Source of the DNA: UBA1731 sp045595285
GTDB taxonomy: Bacteria; Verrucomicrobiota; Kiritimatiellia; RFP12; UBA1067
NCBI GenBank assembly: GCA_045595285.1
Contig: JAZOAC010000122.1
Span: 1 to 55,608, forward strand
Reading direction: 5' to 3'
Length of the DNA stretch: 55,608 bases
Shown here: piece by piece, positions 8,999 to 16,922 of the stretch
Layout of the letters: each line of letters begins with the position of its first letter
Position numbering within the stretch: position 1 is the first letter of the stretch
Made by a program: the position numbers and the translations under genes
The notes under the pieces: model-generated
What the model was told of the DNA's origin: nothing
Database searches by the model: none
The model's input: only the letters and a program-made list of their open reading frames with translations

Positions 8999-9025
8999 TG
9001 AGAATATGGTTCGGACTGATTCTCA
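8999..9025 (+). repeat. 27-bp hairpin repeat, unit within the Arg-rich gene
   Basis: Left arm TGAGAAT pairs perfectly with right arm ATTCTCA around a 13-base loop containing GGTTCGGACT. The unit is the exact reverse complement of 54966-54992, 46 kb away, where it is outside a coding region. Confidence 0.85.
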
Positions 9026-9046
9026 AGGAGTTGGGGATGGAGGAAA

Positions 9047-9150
9047 GAATGGTGGAAGGGATGGTGGAAGGGATGGCATGAGGGATTGTATGAGGGATTG
9101 CGAGAGGAATGGTATAAGGGATGGTGTGAGGGATAGCGATAGGGATGGTC
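9047..9150 (+). repeat. 12-bp tandem repeat coding an RDGx tract
   Basis: About eight or nine decaying units of GGGATGGTGGAA encode a repeated tetrapeptide of the form R-(D/N)-x-x in the tail of the Arg-rich protein. The strand is strongly purine-biased here, with very few C bases over several hundred bases. Confidence 0.75.
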
Positions 9151-9383
9151 CAGATGGAGGTAGTGAAGGAGTTGTTGGTGGCAGGAGCGGTGGAGAATGT
9201 GTCGGGAGCGTGGGGAATGGGAGTGGGGGAAATGCAAGCGGGAGGGATGGAAGTGAAGGAAATGAAAGCCTGAACGATGAGGTGAGGAGGGTTGTAGGGG
9301 AGATTCTTGGCGTCTGCGAAGGGACGTTTCTTGATCTTGCCGCCGTACTTGCTCTCAGGATATCCGAAGATGCCATCCCCCAT

Positions 9384-9955
9384 CGGTTATACAAGGGCGA
9401 TTATCGGCAAGTCGGCAGTTGACGCACATGTGAATGCCCATTTTCGTCGGTTGTGCAAGGAAGATTGCCGAGGAATCGTCGCTTAGTGGGAATGCCTATT
9501 TCCTTCGCTTATACAAGGGAGATTGTCGAAGAATCGGAGCTTAATGTATAGGGGAAGGCCTATTTTTGTCGGATCAGTTCGGTTCTGCAAATGGTGCTGT
9601 CGCCAAGCCTGAGCTTGATGCATGAGAGGAGGCATGTGTCGGGCGGTTCTGCAAAGGGGACTGTCGGCAAGTATGAACTTGACGCATGAGAGGCAATTGC
9701 AAAATTCCGTCATTTTACTTGCGTCACTGGGACAACGGGCGTCTCTCCCGTTGGCAATCCTGAACGGGCAGGATGTCCCGTTCTTCCAGTATCGCAGGTT
9801 TTTTAGCGCCTCGACGGACAAGAGAATGTATGCATTGATCGCTTACACAAAAAGCTTGCGATAAAATGGCGTTTGACTCATAAGAGGAGACATGTATCGA
9901 GCGGTTCCGCAAATGGGATTGTCGGCTAATTGGCGTTTGACATTTAGGCGACAAT
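9384..9955 (+). repeat. Degenerate ~64-bp tandem repeat zone
   Basis: No gene is visible in the 540 bases after 9422. A core resembling CGGTTNTRCAARGG recurs at 9384, 9448, 9506, 9580, 9644 and 9902, spacing 58-74 bp; the last gap is 258 bp, close to four periods. Between cores, GATTGTCGGCAAGT-like and TTGACGCATGAGAGG-like words also recur. The first unit overlaps the 3' end of the Arg-rich gene, so the array grew from, or is part of, that locus. Both core and spacer are degenerate, unlike a CRISPR. Confidence 0.6.
9733..9783. repeat. Two adjacent perfect hairpins with AACGGG/CCCGTT stems
   Basis: Hairpin 1: CAACGGG (9733-9739), seven-base loop, CCCGTTG (9747-9753). Hairpin 2: GAACGGG (9762-9768), eight-base loop, CCCGTTC (9777-9783). 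The stems share a core. They interrupt the ~64-bp repeat zone. They look like REP-type palindromes; a role as terminators is less likely because no T-tract directly follows. Confidence 0.7.
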
Positions 9956-9962
9956 TTTGGAA

Positions 9963-10283
9963 ATGCCGTCTTTCGTGCTTCTCATCGGCATCGCTTTTAA
10001 GTGTTCAAAGAAGGCCGGAAAGGATGTGAAGGATTTCTTCCTATCCGGGCGTTCCATGTCCTGGTGGCTTATCGGCTTGTCGATGTGTGCGGCGTCCACC
10101 TCCACGAATTCCGCCAACATGTTCACGGAGTTCATCCGCAATCCGTTCCGCAAACCGGGCTGGACGCAGTGGAATGTTGAGCATTCGACGCCGCCGGAAG
10201 TGCCGCCGGAGTACGAGGGGCGGATCGAAGATCTCGACGCACCCGTCAAGGAGAACGACGACTACAACCCGCTCAACGATTGA
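9963..10283 (+). pseudogene. Collapsed sodium:solute symporter remnant
   Basis: About 106 residues from the ATG. Residues ~10-60 match the N-terminal part of SSS-family symporters: SKKAGKDVKDFFLSGRSMSW, then LSMCAASTSTNSANMFTEF, covering the first core helix with its sodium-site serines and threonines. The sequence then jumps at once to a hydrophilic tail ending NDDYNPLND, as found at symporter C-termini, with the ~400 central residues missing. The join near 10134-10145 contains a repeated ATCCG, compatible with deletion between short repeats. It cannot be a working transporter. No good start signal is seen. Confidence 0.7.
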
Positions 10284-10326
10284 TCATTTTTTCTGTCGCA
10301 TTTTTCTTTCGAAAACTTCTGTTGCA

Positions 10327-10335
10327 TGGTATAAT
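10327..10335 (+). promoter_or_regulatory. Extended -10 promoter of glgP
   Basis: TGGTATAAT; predicted start near 10342 and a leader of about 28 nt before the ATG at 10371. The leader is A/T-rich with only a weak ribosome-binding site. Confidence 0.7.
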
Positions 10336-10370
10336 TTACGCCCGTTTTTTAAACTAAAAGGCTAAAAAGA

Positions 10371-12833
10371 ATGAATGACGGGAAAGTGGGGGCTGGACGC
10401 GTCGAAATGAGCGTTCCTGGGCTTCAGGGAGATTATGCGCACCATCTTAGGTACACGCTGGCGAAAGGCGAGGATACCGCCACGGCTCGTGACCGCTATC
10501 TTGCTTTTGCGTATGCCATACGAGACCGCATCACGGAGCGCTGGATGGATACTCAGGCCGAGTACCACAAGCAGAACGCCAAGTATGTCTACTACCTTTC
10601 CCTCGAGTTCCTCATCGGCCGCCTGCTCGGAAACAATGTGATAAACCTCAAGGCCGACCAGCTATGCCGCGATGCGCTCCGCGCCTACGGGATAGACTGG
10701 AACGATCTGCGCGATTTCGAGACGGATGCGGGCCTTGGAAATGGAGGTTTGGGTCGTTTGGCAGCATGCTATCTCGATTCGATGTCCACGCTTGATCTCG
10801 CCGCCATGGGATACGGCATCCGCTACGACTACGGCATTTTCCGCCAGAGGATCGTCGACGGGCAGCAGGTCGAGGAGCCGGACCACTGGCTGAAGGACGG
10901 ATATCCTTGGGAGATAACGCGCCCTGAATATGCGCAGACGGTGTCTTTCGGCGGAAGCGTGGAGTGTCAGCGTGCGTCCAACGGTGAACTGAAGTGGACC
11001 TGGAATCCCGCCGTCACCGTGCAGGGCGTTCCGTACGACCTGCCCATCGTAGGCTACAAGCATGCGGTGAACACGCTTCGTCTGTGGAGCGCCCGTGCGC
11101 TTGATGAGTTCGACCTTGCGGACTTCAATCAGGGTTCATACGTCGCGGCGGTCGAGAACAAGGTTCTGGCCGAGAACCTCACAAAGGTACTCTACCCCAA
11201 CGACAATACGATGGCAGGCAAGGAACTACGCCTCAAGCAGCAGTATTTCTTCGTGGCCTGCTCCGTGCGCGACATCCTGCGCCGTTTCCGCCTGAGGAAC
11301 GACAGCTGGGACATGCTTCCGCAGAAGGTGTTCATTCATCTGAACGAGACGCATCCAGCGCTCGTCATACCGGAACTGATGCGCATTCTGGTGGACGAGG
11401 AGGGGCTGGAGTGGAACCATGCGTGGGACATCACTCGCAGTTCGACGGGCTACACCAACCACACGATCCTCCCCGAGGCGCTCGAGAAGTGGCCTGTCAG
11501 GATGATGGAATCGCTCCTTCCCCGCCATCTGCAGATCATCTACGAGATCAACAGCCGGTTCCTCAAGGACATAGCCTCGAAGATCACGTCGGATCCGGAC
11601 CGCATCGCGCGCATGTCGCTCATCGACGAGCATGGCGAACGCTATGTGCGGATGGCCAACATGTGTATCATCGGCTCCACGACGACAAACGGCGTGGCGA
11701 AGCTTCATTCCGAGATTCTCAAGGATTCCCTGTTCAAGGATTTCTACGACCTTATGCCGGAGAAGTTCACGAACGTGACGAACGGCATCACGCCTCGCCG
11801 CTGGCTTCTCAAGGCGAACCCGATGCTCTCGCAGCTCATCACCGAGACGATCGGTCCGGAGTGGGTCGTGCGCCTGGAGTATCTGCGCAAGCTCGAGGCT
11901 CACGGGGCCGATCCAGATTTCCTGTCCGCCCTCGCGAAGATAAAGGCGTCCAACAAGCGCCAGCTTGCGGCATGTGTGAAGGAGATCGTAGGCGAAGATA
12001 TCGATCCGACGTCGCTGTTCGACGTCCAGGTGAAGCGTCTTCACGAATACAAGCGCCAGCTGATGCTTGCGCTCTACATCATAATGCGCTACAACCGCAT
12101 CGTGAACGATCCGTCGTACGATCCCGTTCCGCGCACGTTCATATTTGCGGCGAAGGCCGCCCCGGGATACTGGATGGCGAAGCTGATCATCCGCTTCATA
12201 CATGATCTGGCGAAAGTGGTGAACGGCGATCCCCGTGCGCGCGGACTCATCAAGGTCGTGTTCCTTCCTGACTATCGCGTGTCGCTTGCCGAGCGCATAA
12301 TACCGGCGGCAGACCTTTCCGAGCAGATTTCGCTCGCGGGCATGGAGGCGTCTGGCACCGGCAACATGAAGTTCATGATGAACGGAGCGCTCACGATCGG
12401 AACGTTCGACGGCGCCAACGTGGAGATAAACGAACAGGTCGGTGACGACAACATGTTCCTATTCGGCATGCGTACGCCAGACGTGGCGCGTCTGCGCCCA
12501 GTGTACAATGCGCGCGAGTGCGCCGCGAAGGATCCTGAGATCATGGCGGCGCTCCAACTCATCAAGGACGGGCTGTTCTCTCCTGGTGAGCCGCTCCGCT
12601 ACGAGCCGATTTTGCGTTCGCTTCTCGACTACAACGACTATTACATGCTTCTTGCCGACCTGCGCTCCTATTCGGACGTGCAGGACAAGGTGGACTCCAC
12701 ATACCGTGATCCGGTGAAGTGGGGCGGCATGTCGCTCGTCAACATTGCGCGCTCCGGCCTTTTCAGTTCCGACCGTGCGGTGGCCGAGTATGCCCGCAAC
12801 ATCTGGCACGTTGCACCTGTGATGTTCGGATGA
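10371..12833 (+). CDS. glgP: Glycogen/alpha-glucan phosphorylase
   Basis: Phosphorolytically removes glucose 1-phosphate from the non-reducing ends of glycogen or maltodextrin; cytoplasmic GT35 enzyme. The 820-residue length is typical. It shows the N-terminal YYLSLEFLIGR motif, the glycine-rich DAGLGNGGLGRLAACYLDS segment, FIHLNETHPALVIPELMR, and the pyridoxal-phosphate signature ASGTGNMKFMMNGALTIGT, whose lysine carries the cofactor. It has its own extended -10 promoter and a 40-base spacer to bamA. With pgi nearby it fits storage-polysaccharide metabolism. Confidence 0.98.
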   Translation: MNDGKVGAGRVEMSVPGLQGDYAHHLRYTLAKGEDTATARDRYLAFAYAIRDRITERWMDTQAEYHKQNAKYVYYLSLEFLIGRLLGNNVINLKADQLCRDALRAYGIDWNDLRDFETDAGLGNGGLGRLAACYLDSMSTLDLAAMGYGIRYDYGIFRQRIVDGQQVEEPDHWLKDGYPWEITRPEYAQTVSFGGSVECQRASNGELKWTWNPAVTVQGVPYDLPIVGYKHAVNTLRLWSARALDEFDLADFNQGSYVAAVENKVLAENLTKVLYPNDNTMAGKELRLKQQYFFVACSVRDILRRFRLRNDSWDMLPQKVFIHLNETHPALVIPELMRILVDEEGLEWNHAWDITRSSTGYTNHTILPEALEKWPVRMMESLLPRHLQIIYEINSRFLKDIASKITSDPDRIARMSLIDEHGERYVRMANMCIIGSTTTNGVAKLHSEILKDSLFKDFYDLMPEKFTNVTNGITPRRWLLKANPMLSQLITETIGPEWVVRLEYLRKLEAHGADPDFLSALAKIKASNKRQLAACVKEIVGEDIDPTSLFDVQVKRLHEYKRQLMLALYIIMRYNRIVNDPSYDPVPRTFIFAAKAAPGYWMAKLIIRFIHDLAKVVNGDPRARGLIKVVFLPDYRVSLAERIIPAADLSEQISLAGMEASGTGNMKFMMNGALTIGTFDGANVEINEQVGDDNMFLFGMRTPDVARLRPVYNARECAAKDPEIMAALQLIKDGLFSPGEPLRYEPILRSLLDYNDYYMLLADLRSYSDVQDKVDSTYRDPVKWGGMSLVNIARSGLFSSDRAVAEYARNIWHVAPVMFG

Positions 12834-12873
12834 CGTCGATATGGCGCAATGATCTGAGAATGAAAGGATGCAA

Positions 12874-15261
12874 ATGAAAAATGGACTGTTCTTCGCTGCG
12901 ATGATGGTTGCGGCGCTGCAGCTGCATGCGGCCAAGGTTGTGAACGTGACCGCACGCAGTTCTGTGGCTGGCGATGTGGATGTCTCCGACGTCACAGCCC
13001 GCTGCGAGGTCAAGCAGGGGGCGGAGTACGATCCCGCCGCATGCGCCCGTGACGTAAAGGCGTTGCGCGACACAGGCGAGTACGAGGACATATCGGTGGA
13101 GGCCAGGCATATTGACGGTGGAATTGAAGTCGTTTATGTGGTCGCTCCGAAATCCCGCTACCATGGACCGCTGAACTGCAAGGGCAATATCTACTGGGGT
13201 GCTTCAAAGATCGCGAAATTCGCCGACCTGAAGGATGGCTATGCCTATGGTGAGGCTGACTTTGCGGCGGCTGCGAACCGCATCAGGGACGAATACCGCA
13301 AGAAGGAGTTCCCCGACGTGAAGGTCACTCCGGTCGTGGAGCCTGTCGCCGGGGCGAGCGGTGCCGTGACTGTCACCATGGTCATCGAAGAGGGCAAGCG
13401 CTGCGAGATAGACGAATACCTGTTCGAGGGCAATGACAATGCTGATGCCGATGCGCTTCGAGAGACGTTCGGCGCCTTGCCGTGGTGGAATCCGGTGGGC
13501 TGGTTCGTAGACACTCCCGTCACGCCGCAGGACCTTGCCGAGGCTCGCGACAAAGTGGCGGAGTACTATCGCAATCTCGGATATCTTGACGTTGTCGTGG
13601 CTTCAGCCGAGCGTGTGCCGTCCAAAGATGAGGGCGAGGCGAACATCTTGTTCAAGATTGTCGAGGGTCCCCGCTATCAGGTGAAGTCAATTGCGGTCAA
13701 GGGCGTTACGAAATACCCCGAAGCCGCAGTGCTGGCGTCCGTCAGCGCGGTGAGTGCAGGAAGTACGGCCGGCGAGAAGGCCCTCAATGACGCGGCGCGA
13801 GAGATCGAGATATTCTGCGGGTCGGGGAAGACTCCCCTTGCTGAGACCCATGTGACGGTGAAGCGCATTCCCGTTGAAGGTGACCCTAACGCCATTGATG
13901 TCGTGTTTGATGTCGAAGAAGGTGTGCCGGTCACGGTCGACAGGGTGCTGATCCGCGGGAACGACTACACGAAGGACAAGGTGATCCGCCGTGAGATTTC
14001 GCTTTCGCCCGGCGATCCGATGATCGAGAGCAAGGCCGAACAGTCGAAGCGCCGCCTTGAGAACCTTCGCTATTTCGATCGTGTACGCTTCTACCTTGAG
14101 AAGAAGGCCGGTGCGCTCTCAGAGAAGGGTAAGCCCGAGGTCCGCGATCTGGTGTACGAAGTGTCGGAGAAGAACACCGGACAGTTCATGGTCGGCATCG
14201 GCGCGTCAAGCGTCGACTCCGTGTACGGTACCATTGAACTTTCGGAGTCCAATTTCGACCTGTTCCGTCCGTGGCGTTTCCGCGGCGGCGGACAGAAGGG
14301 GCGCATGCTTCTACAGGCGGGTCCTCGATATCAGACATATGAGGTGTCGGTGACGGAGCCCTATCTCTTCGACCGCATGCTTGAGCTTACCGTTGATGCG
14401 TATCGCCGTCAGCGTTGGTATGACGACTACGACATCATCCGCAACGGCGCGTCTGCGACAATCACATATCCTGTGAAATTCTGGCCTACGGCCAGGACCA
14501 TGGGGCGTCTCGGCTTCAGGGTCGCAGTCGAATACATTGAGTTTGACGATGTCGATGACACCGAATACTATCTTGACAAAGGGTTCGGCGATTACAGGCC
14601 CGGATATGGTCCCGTGTTCAAGTGGCAGGAGGATGAGTATGGCGATGCCTTCGAGATCCCATTGCGCATTTTCTGGGAGGATGACACGCGCGACACGTTC
14701 CGATTCGCGACGCGCGGCCACAAGGCGTCCATCTACGGGGATGTCGTTGGCGGCGACAACTGCTACTGGAAGGTCGGTTTCAATTTCCGCAAGTACTATC
14801 AGGTCTGGAAAAAGTACAACCATGTGATAGCTTTTGGCGTTCGGGGCGATACGATCGACGCGTTCTCGGACGATGTGCCGATCTACAACAAGCTGTTCCT
14901 TGGCGGTCCCCGTTCCATCCGCGGCGTCGAGTATCGCGACATCGCTCCGCGTGTGTGGCGCAAGGCCGGCAAGAAAGGCGATTATGCAGCGTGGGGCGGC
15001 CAGACCAGCTGGTGCATAAACGCTGAATACACCGTGCCGATAGTGAAGTTCGTCCGTATCGCGGGTTTCACTGATCTTGGTGCGGTCGGAGAGGATGAGT
15101 TTGATTTCAATACAGATTTCTTCTGCTGGTCTGTCGGTCTCGGTCTCCGTCTGGACATTGAGAGCTTCCCTATCAGACTCGATTTCGCCGTGCCGGTTGT
15201 CGAACCTGACGACGATGTCGAGAAGGAGTGCTTCTCGTTCACGGTCGGATATGATTTCTGA
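12874..15261 (+). CDS. bamA: Outer membrane protein assembly factor BamA
   Basis: Central subunit of the BAM complex, inserting beta-barrel proteins into the outer membrane. 795 residues: a signal peptide (MKNGLFFAAMMVAALQLHA), a run of POTRA domains to about residue 410 (probably five, the usual number; seen in repeats such as VPVTVDRVLIRGNDYTKDK), and a C-terminal 16-strand barrel ending in an aromatic residue (VGYDF), the usual barrel signal. IRGVEYRDIAPR near residue 680 corresponds to the conserved loop-6 VRGF-type motif. I prefer the ATG at 12874 over 12868 because AAAGG then sits six bases upstream. It is followed by skp, the common order. Confidence 0.95.
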   Translation: MKNGLFFAAMMVAALQLHAAKVVNVTARSSVAGDVDVSDVTARCEVKQGAEYDPAACARDVKALRDTGEYEDISVEARHIDGGIEVVYVVAPKSRYHGPLNCKGNIYWGASKIAKFADLKDGYAYGEADFAAAANRIRDEYRKKEFPDVKVTPVVEPVAGASGAVTVTMVIEEGKRCEIDEYLFEGNDNADADALRETFGALPWWNPVGWFVDTPVTPQDLAEARDKVAEYYRNLGYLDVVVASAERVPSKDEGEANILFKIVEGPRYQVKSIAVKGVTKYPEAAVLASVSAVSAGSTAGEKALNDAAREIEIFCGSGKTPLAETHVTVKRIPVEGDPNAIDVVFDVEEGVPVTVDRVLIRGNDYTKDKVIRREISLSPGDPMIESKAEQSKRRLENLRYFDRVRFYLEKKAGALSEKGKPEVRDLVYEVSEKNTGQFMVGIGASSVDSVYGTIELSESNFDLFRPWRFRGGGQKGRMLLQAGPRYQTYEVSVTEPYLFDRMLELTVDAYRRQRWYDDYDIIRNGASATITYPVKFWPTARTMGRLGFRVAVEYIEFDDVDDTEYYLDKGFGDYRPGYGPVFKWQEDEYGDAFEIPLRIFWEDDTRDTFRFATRGHKASIYGDVVGGDNCYWKVGFNFRKYYQVWKKYNHVIAFGVRGDTIDAFSDDVPIYNKLFLGGPRSIRGVEYRDIAPRVWRKAGKKGDYAAWGGQTSWCINAEYTVPIVKFVRIAGFTDLGAVGEDEFDFNTDFFCWSVGLGLRLDIESFPIRLDFAVPVVEPDDDVEKECFSFTVGYDF

Positions 15262-15301
15262 TAGTTGGTAGTAAACGGAAAAAGAAAAGGAGAAGTGAAA
15301 G

Positions 15302-15841
15302 ATGAAAAAAGCTGTTTTTGCGTGTGTGTGCATGACGGCGGTGGTTGCGTCCGCCGCAGCCAAGATCGGTACGGTAAGCCTTGAGATATTGATAAAAAAC
15401 CATCCAAGCCACGAATCGAACCGGACACTTGTGAAGTCCACAGCAGACGATTACCGCAAGAAGATGGAGACCCGCCAGGGGATGCTGAAGTCGCTTGTCG
15501 ATGAGGGCAAGAAGCATCAGTCCGACTGGCAGAATCCGATGCTCTCGGCGACCGCCAAGGCGGAACTTCAGAAAAAGCTTGAGGATGTGCAGCGCAGGAT
15601 GTTTTCGATACAGCAGGAGATGCGCACGGAGGATCAGCGCTGCCAGGAAGAGCTTTCCGACCTTCAGCAGCGGCTCTTCAAGATCGAGAAGAAGGATGTG
15701 GAGGCTCGCCTTGCCGAGTTTGCAAAGGATGAAGGCTACGACCTCATTGTCGACATCGCGGCATGCGGATTCTCTAAGCCCGGGCTTGATGTGACTGACG
15801 CTGTCCTGAAGAAGATGGGCGTGAAGAATCCGAAGAAGTAA
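15302..15841 (+). CDS. skp: Periplasmic chaperone Skp/OmpH
   Basis: Holdase that carries unfolded outer-membrane proteins across the periplasm to BamA. 179 residues with a clear signal peptide (MKKAVFACVCMTAVVASAAA), a short beta segment (KIGTVSLEILI), and a long charged helical coiled coil at about residues 40-130 forming the tentacle, closed by the returning strand YDLIVDIAACGF; this is the Skp fold order. An AAGGAG site precedes the ATG. The gene lies 40 bases after bamA, the classical pairing. Confidence 0.92.
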   Translation: MKKAVFACVCMTAVVASAAAKIGTVSLEILIKNHPSHESNRTLVKSTADDYRKKMETRQGMLKSLVDEGKKHQSDWQNPMLSATAKAELQKKLEDVQRRMFSIQQEMRTEDQRCQEELSDLQQRLFKIEKKDVEARLAEFAKDEGYDLIVDIAACGFSKPGLDVTDAVLKKMGVKNPKK

Positions 15842-15903
15842 GGCTTACTACCCCCCCCTGCCGAATGCAGGAATTTAAAATCAACAGAAAAAAGGAGCTT
15901 GCA

Positions 15904-16584
15904 ATGGCGCTTAACATAGTCAAAGATATCGATGGCCGCGTGGCGGTAAAGAATGTTCTCATGTCCGTTTCGGACAAGACCGGATTGGAGACTTTTGTGC
16001 CCTCGCTTGTGAAGGCGTGCCCCGGCGTGAGAATCTATTCCACCGGCGGCACGTACACTAGAGTCAAGGAGATACTCGGCGCAGATGCCGACAGGCATCT
16101 TGTCGCCGTGAGCGACTATACCGGTCAGCCGGAGATGCAGGGTGGACTTGTCAAAACCCTTGATTTCAAGATATATCTCGGTCTTCTTTCCGAAACGTAC
16201 AACGCTGCGCACCAGAATGATCTCAGGCGTCTTTCCGCGTTGCCGATCGATATGGTCGTAGTGAACCTCTATCCGTTCCAGTCTACTGTCGCAAAACCTG
16301 ACGTCACGCCTGAAATGGCGCGCACGAACATTGACATCGGCGGCCCCTGCATGGTTCGTGCGTCTGCCAAGAACTATCTCCGCGTCGCATCTGTAACGGA
16401 CCCGCTTGATTACGGCAATCTTGTCGCTGAGCTTGAAGCGCAGGACGGCACGCTCGGCCTTGACACGCGTTTCAGGCTCATGAAGAAGGCTTTCGCACAC
16501 ACTGCCGCCTACGATACCGCAATCTCGCAGTTCTTTGCTTCCCGTACTTGGGAGGAAGTGAGCGCAACATACGATCAGCACTGA
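15904..16584 (+). CDS. purH: IMP cyclohydrolase domain only (short PurH)
   Basis: Ring closure of FAICAR to IMP, the last step of purine synthesis. The 226 residues cover only the N-terminal MGS-like IMP cyclohydrolase domain of PurH: LMSVSDKTGLE, YSTGGTYTRV, GGLVKTLDFKIYLG, MVVVNLYPFQSTV, NIDIGGPCMVRASAKN. The ~300-residue AICAR transformylase domain present in standard bifunctional PurH (about 520 residues) is absent, with a normal stop and no remnant downstream. The usual KTLHPKIHGG loop reads KTLDFKIYLG, so this belongs to a divergent branch. The start at 15904 is set by AAAGGAG six bases upstream. The formyltransferase step must come from another gene. Confidence 0.9.
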   Translation: MALNIVKDIDGRVAVKNVLMSVSDKTGLETFVPSLVKACPGVRIYSTGGTYTRVKEILGADADRHLVAVSDYTGQPEMQGGLVKTLDFKIYLGLLSETYNAAHQNDLRRLSALPIDMVVVNLYPFQSTVAKPDVTPEMARTNIDIGGPCMVRASAKNYLRVASVTDPLDYGNLVAELEAQDGTLGLDTRFRLMKKAFAHTAAYDTAISQFFASRTWEEVSATYDQH

Positions 16585-16605
16585 CATCGTTGCTTGCCGC
16601 ATGAT

Positions 16606-16651
16606 GCGCCGTCTGCGGATATGGGGCTCAGCGCCCATGGGCAGACGGTGC
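16606..16651 (+). terminator. Strong compound hairpin after purH
   Basis: Outer arms GCGCCGTCTGC (16606-16616) and GCAGACGGTGC (16641-16651) pair over 11 positions with one G-U, enclosing an inner ATGGG/CCCAT stem. It could terminate the purH transcript, but only CTTTGG follows rather than a T-tract, so it could equally be an RNA-stability element. The xseB promoter begins 37 bases later. Confidence 0.5.
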
Positions 16652-16687
16652 TTTGGTTGCCGGGTGCGTCTAACGCAGATTGAATTG

Positions 16688-16696
16688 TGGTATAAT
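16688..16696 (+). promoter_or_regulatory. Extended -10 promoter of xseB, nearly leaderless
   Basis: TGGTATAAT ends ten bases before the xseB ATG (16707), so transcription should start about 16703, leaving a leader of roughly three or four nucleotides and no room for a ribosome-binding site. Confidence 0.7.
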
Positions 16697-16706
16697 GTGA
16701 GACAAT

Positions 16707-16922
16707 ATGAAGTTCGAGGAAAATCTGGCCAAGCTTGAAGGTCTCGTGGCTGAGATGGAGGGCGGCAAGCTCTCCCTTGATGACATGATGACGAACTTCG
16801 AGGAGGGGAAAAAGCTCGTGGCGACCTGCACCCAGGAGCTTGAGTCTATACGTCAGCGCATTGAGAAGGTGGTGTCCGGCAATCAGGAGCCGCCGCAGGT
16901 CGAACCGTTGGATATCGTATGA
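16707..16922 (+). CDS. xseB: Exodeoxyribonuclease VII small subunit
   Basis: Small regulatory subunit that coats the XseA catalytic subunit of exonuclease VII, which degrades single-stranded DNA. 71 residues, the family's normal size, with the characteristic helix-hairpin FEENLAKLEGLVAEMEGG, then LSLDDMMTNFEEGKKLVATC and QELESIRQRIEKV. It overlaps the next gene by four bases (ATGA). The large subunit xseA is not in this window. Confidence 0.93.
   Translation: MKFEENLAKLEGLVAEMEGGKLSLDDMMTNFEEGKKLVATCTQELESIRQRIEKVVSGNQEPPQVEPLDIV

Larger units (their letters stand above)
8343..9422 (+). pseudogene. Arg-rich conserved hypothetical, copy 1, N-terminally truncated
   Basis: The open frame from the first in-frame ATG gives 359 residues. 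From AIWVMRRRID onward it matches the second copy (55032 to window end) with about nine base differences in some 275 aligned bases. Copy 1 lacks the first ~100 codons and the promoter's -10: the two copies also match upstream as far as TTCGCGA (8328-8334) and resume after it, where copy 2 has 331 extra bases bounded by the same heptamer. The conserved block has GSLMEDLECYIDNS, GGIRRYIQREMPDLYGSY and TLMRYKALARRFRQA. The last ~200 residues are a low-complexity G/R/D-rich tail. No known domain was recognised; the arginine content suggests nucleic-acid binding, which is only inference. It may still be translated from 8343. Confidence 0.75.

Noticed and set aside
9384..9955. Regularly spaced repeats as a CRISPR array
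   Set aside because: Repeats are degenerate, spacing varies from 58 to 74 bp, the spacers also resemble one another, and no cas gene is near.
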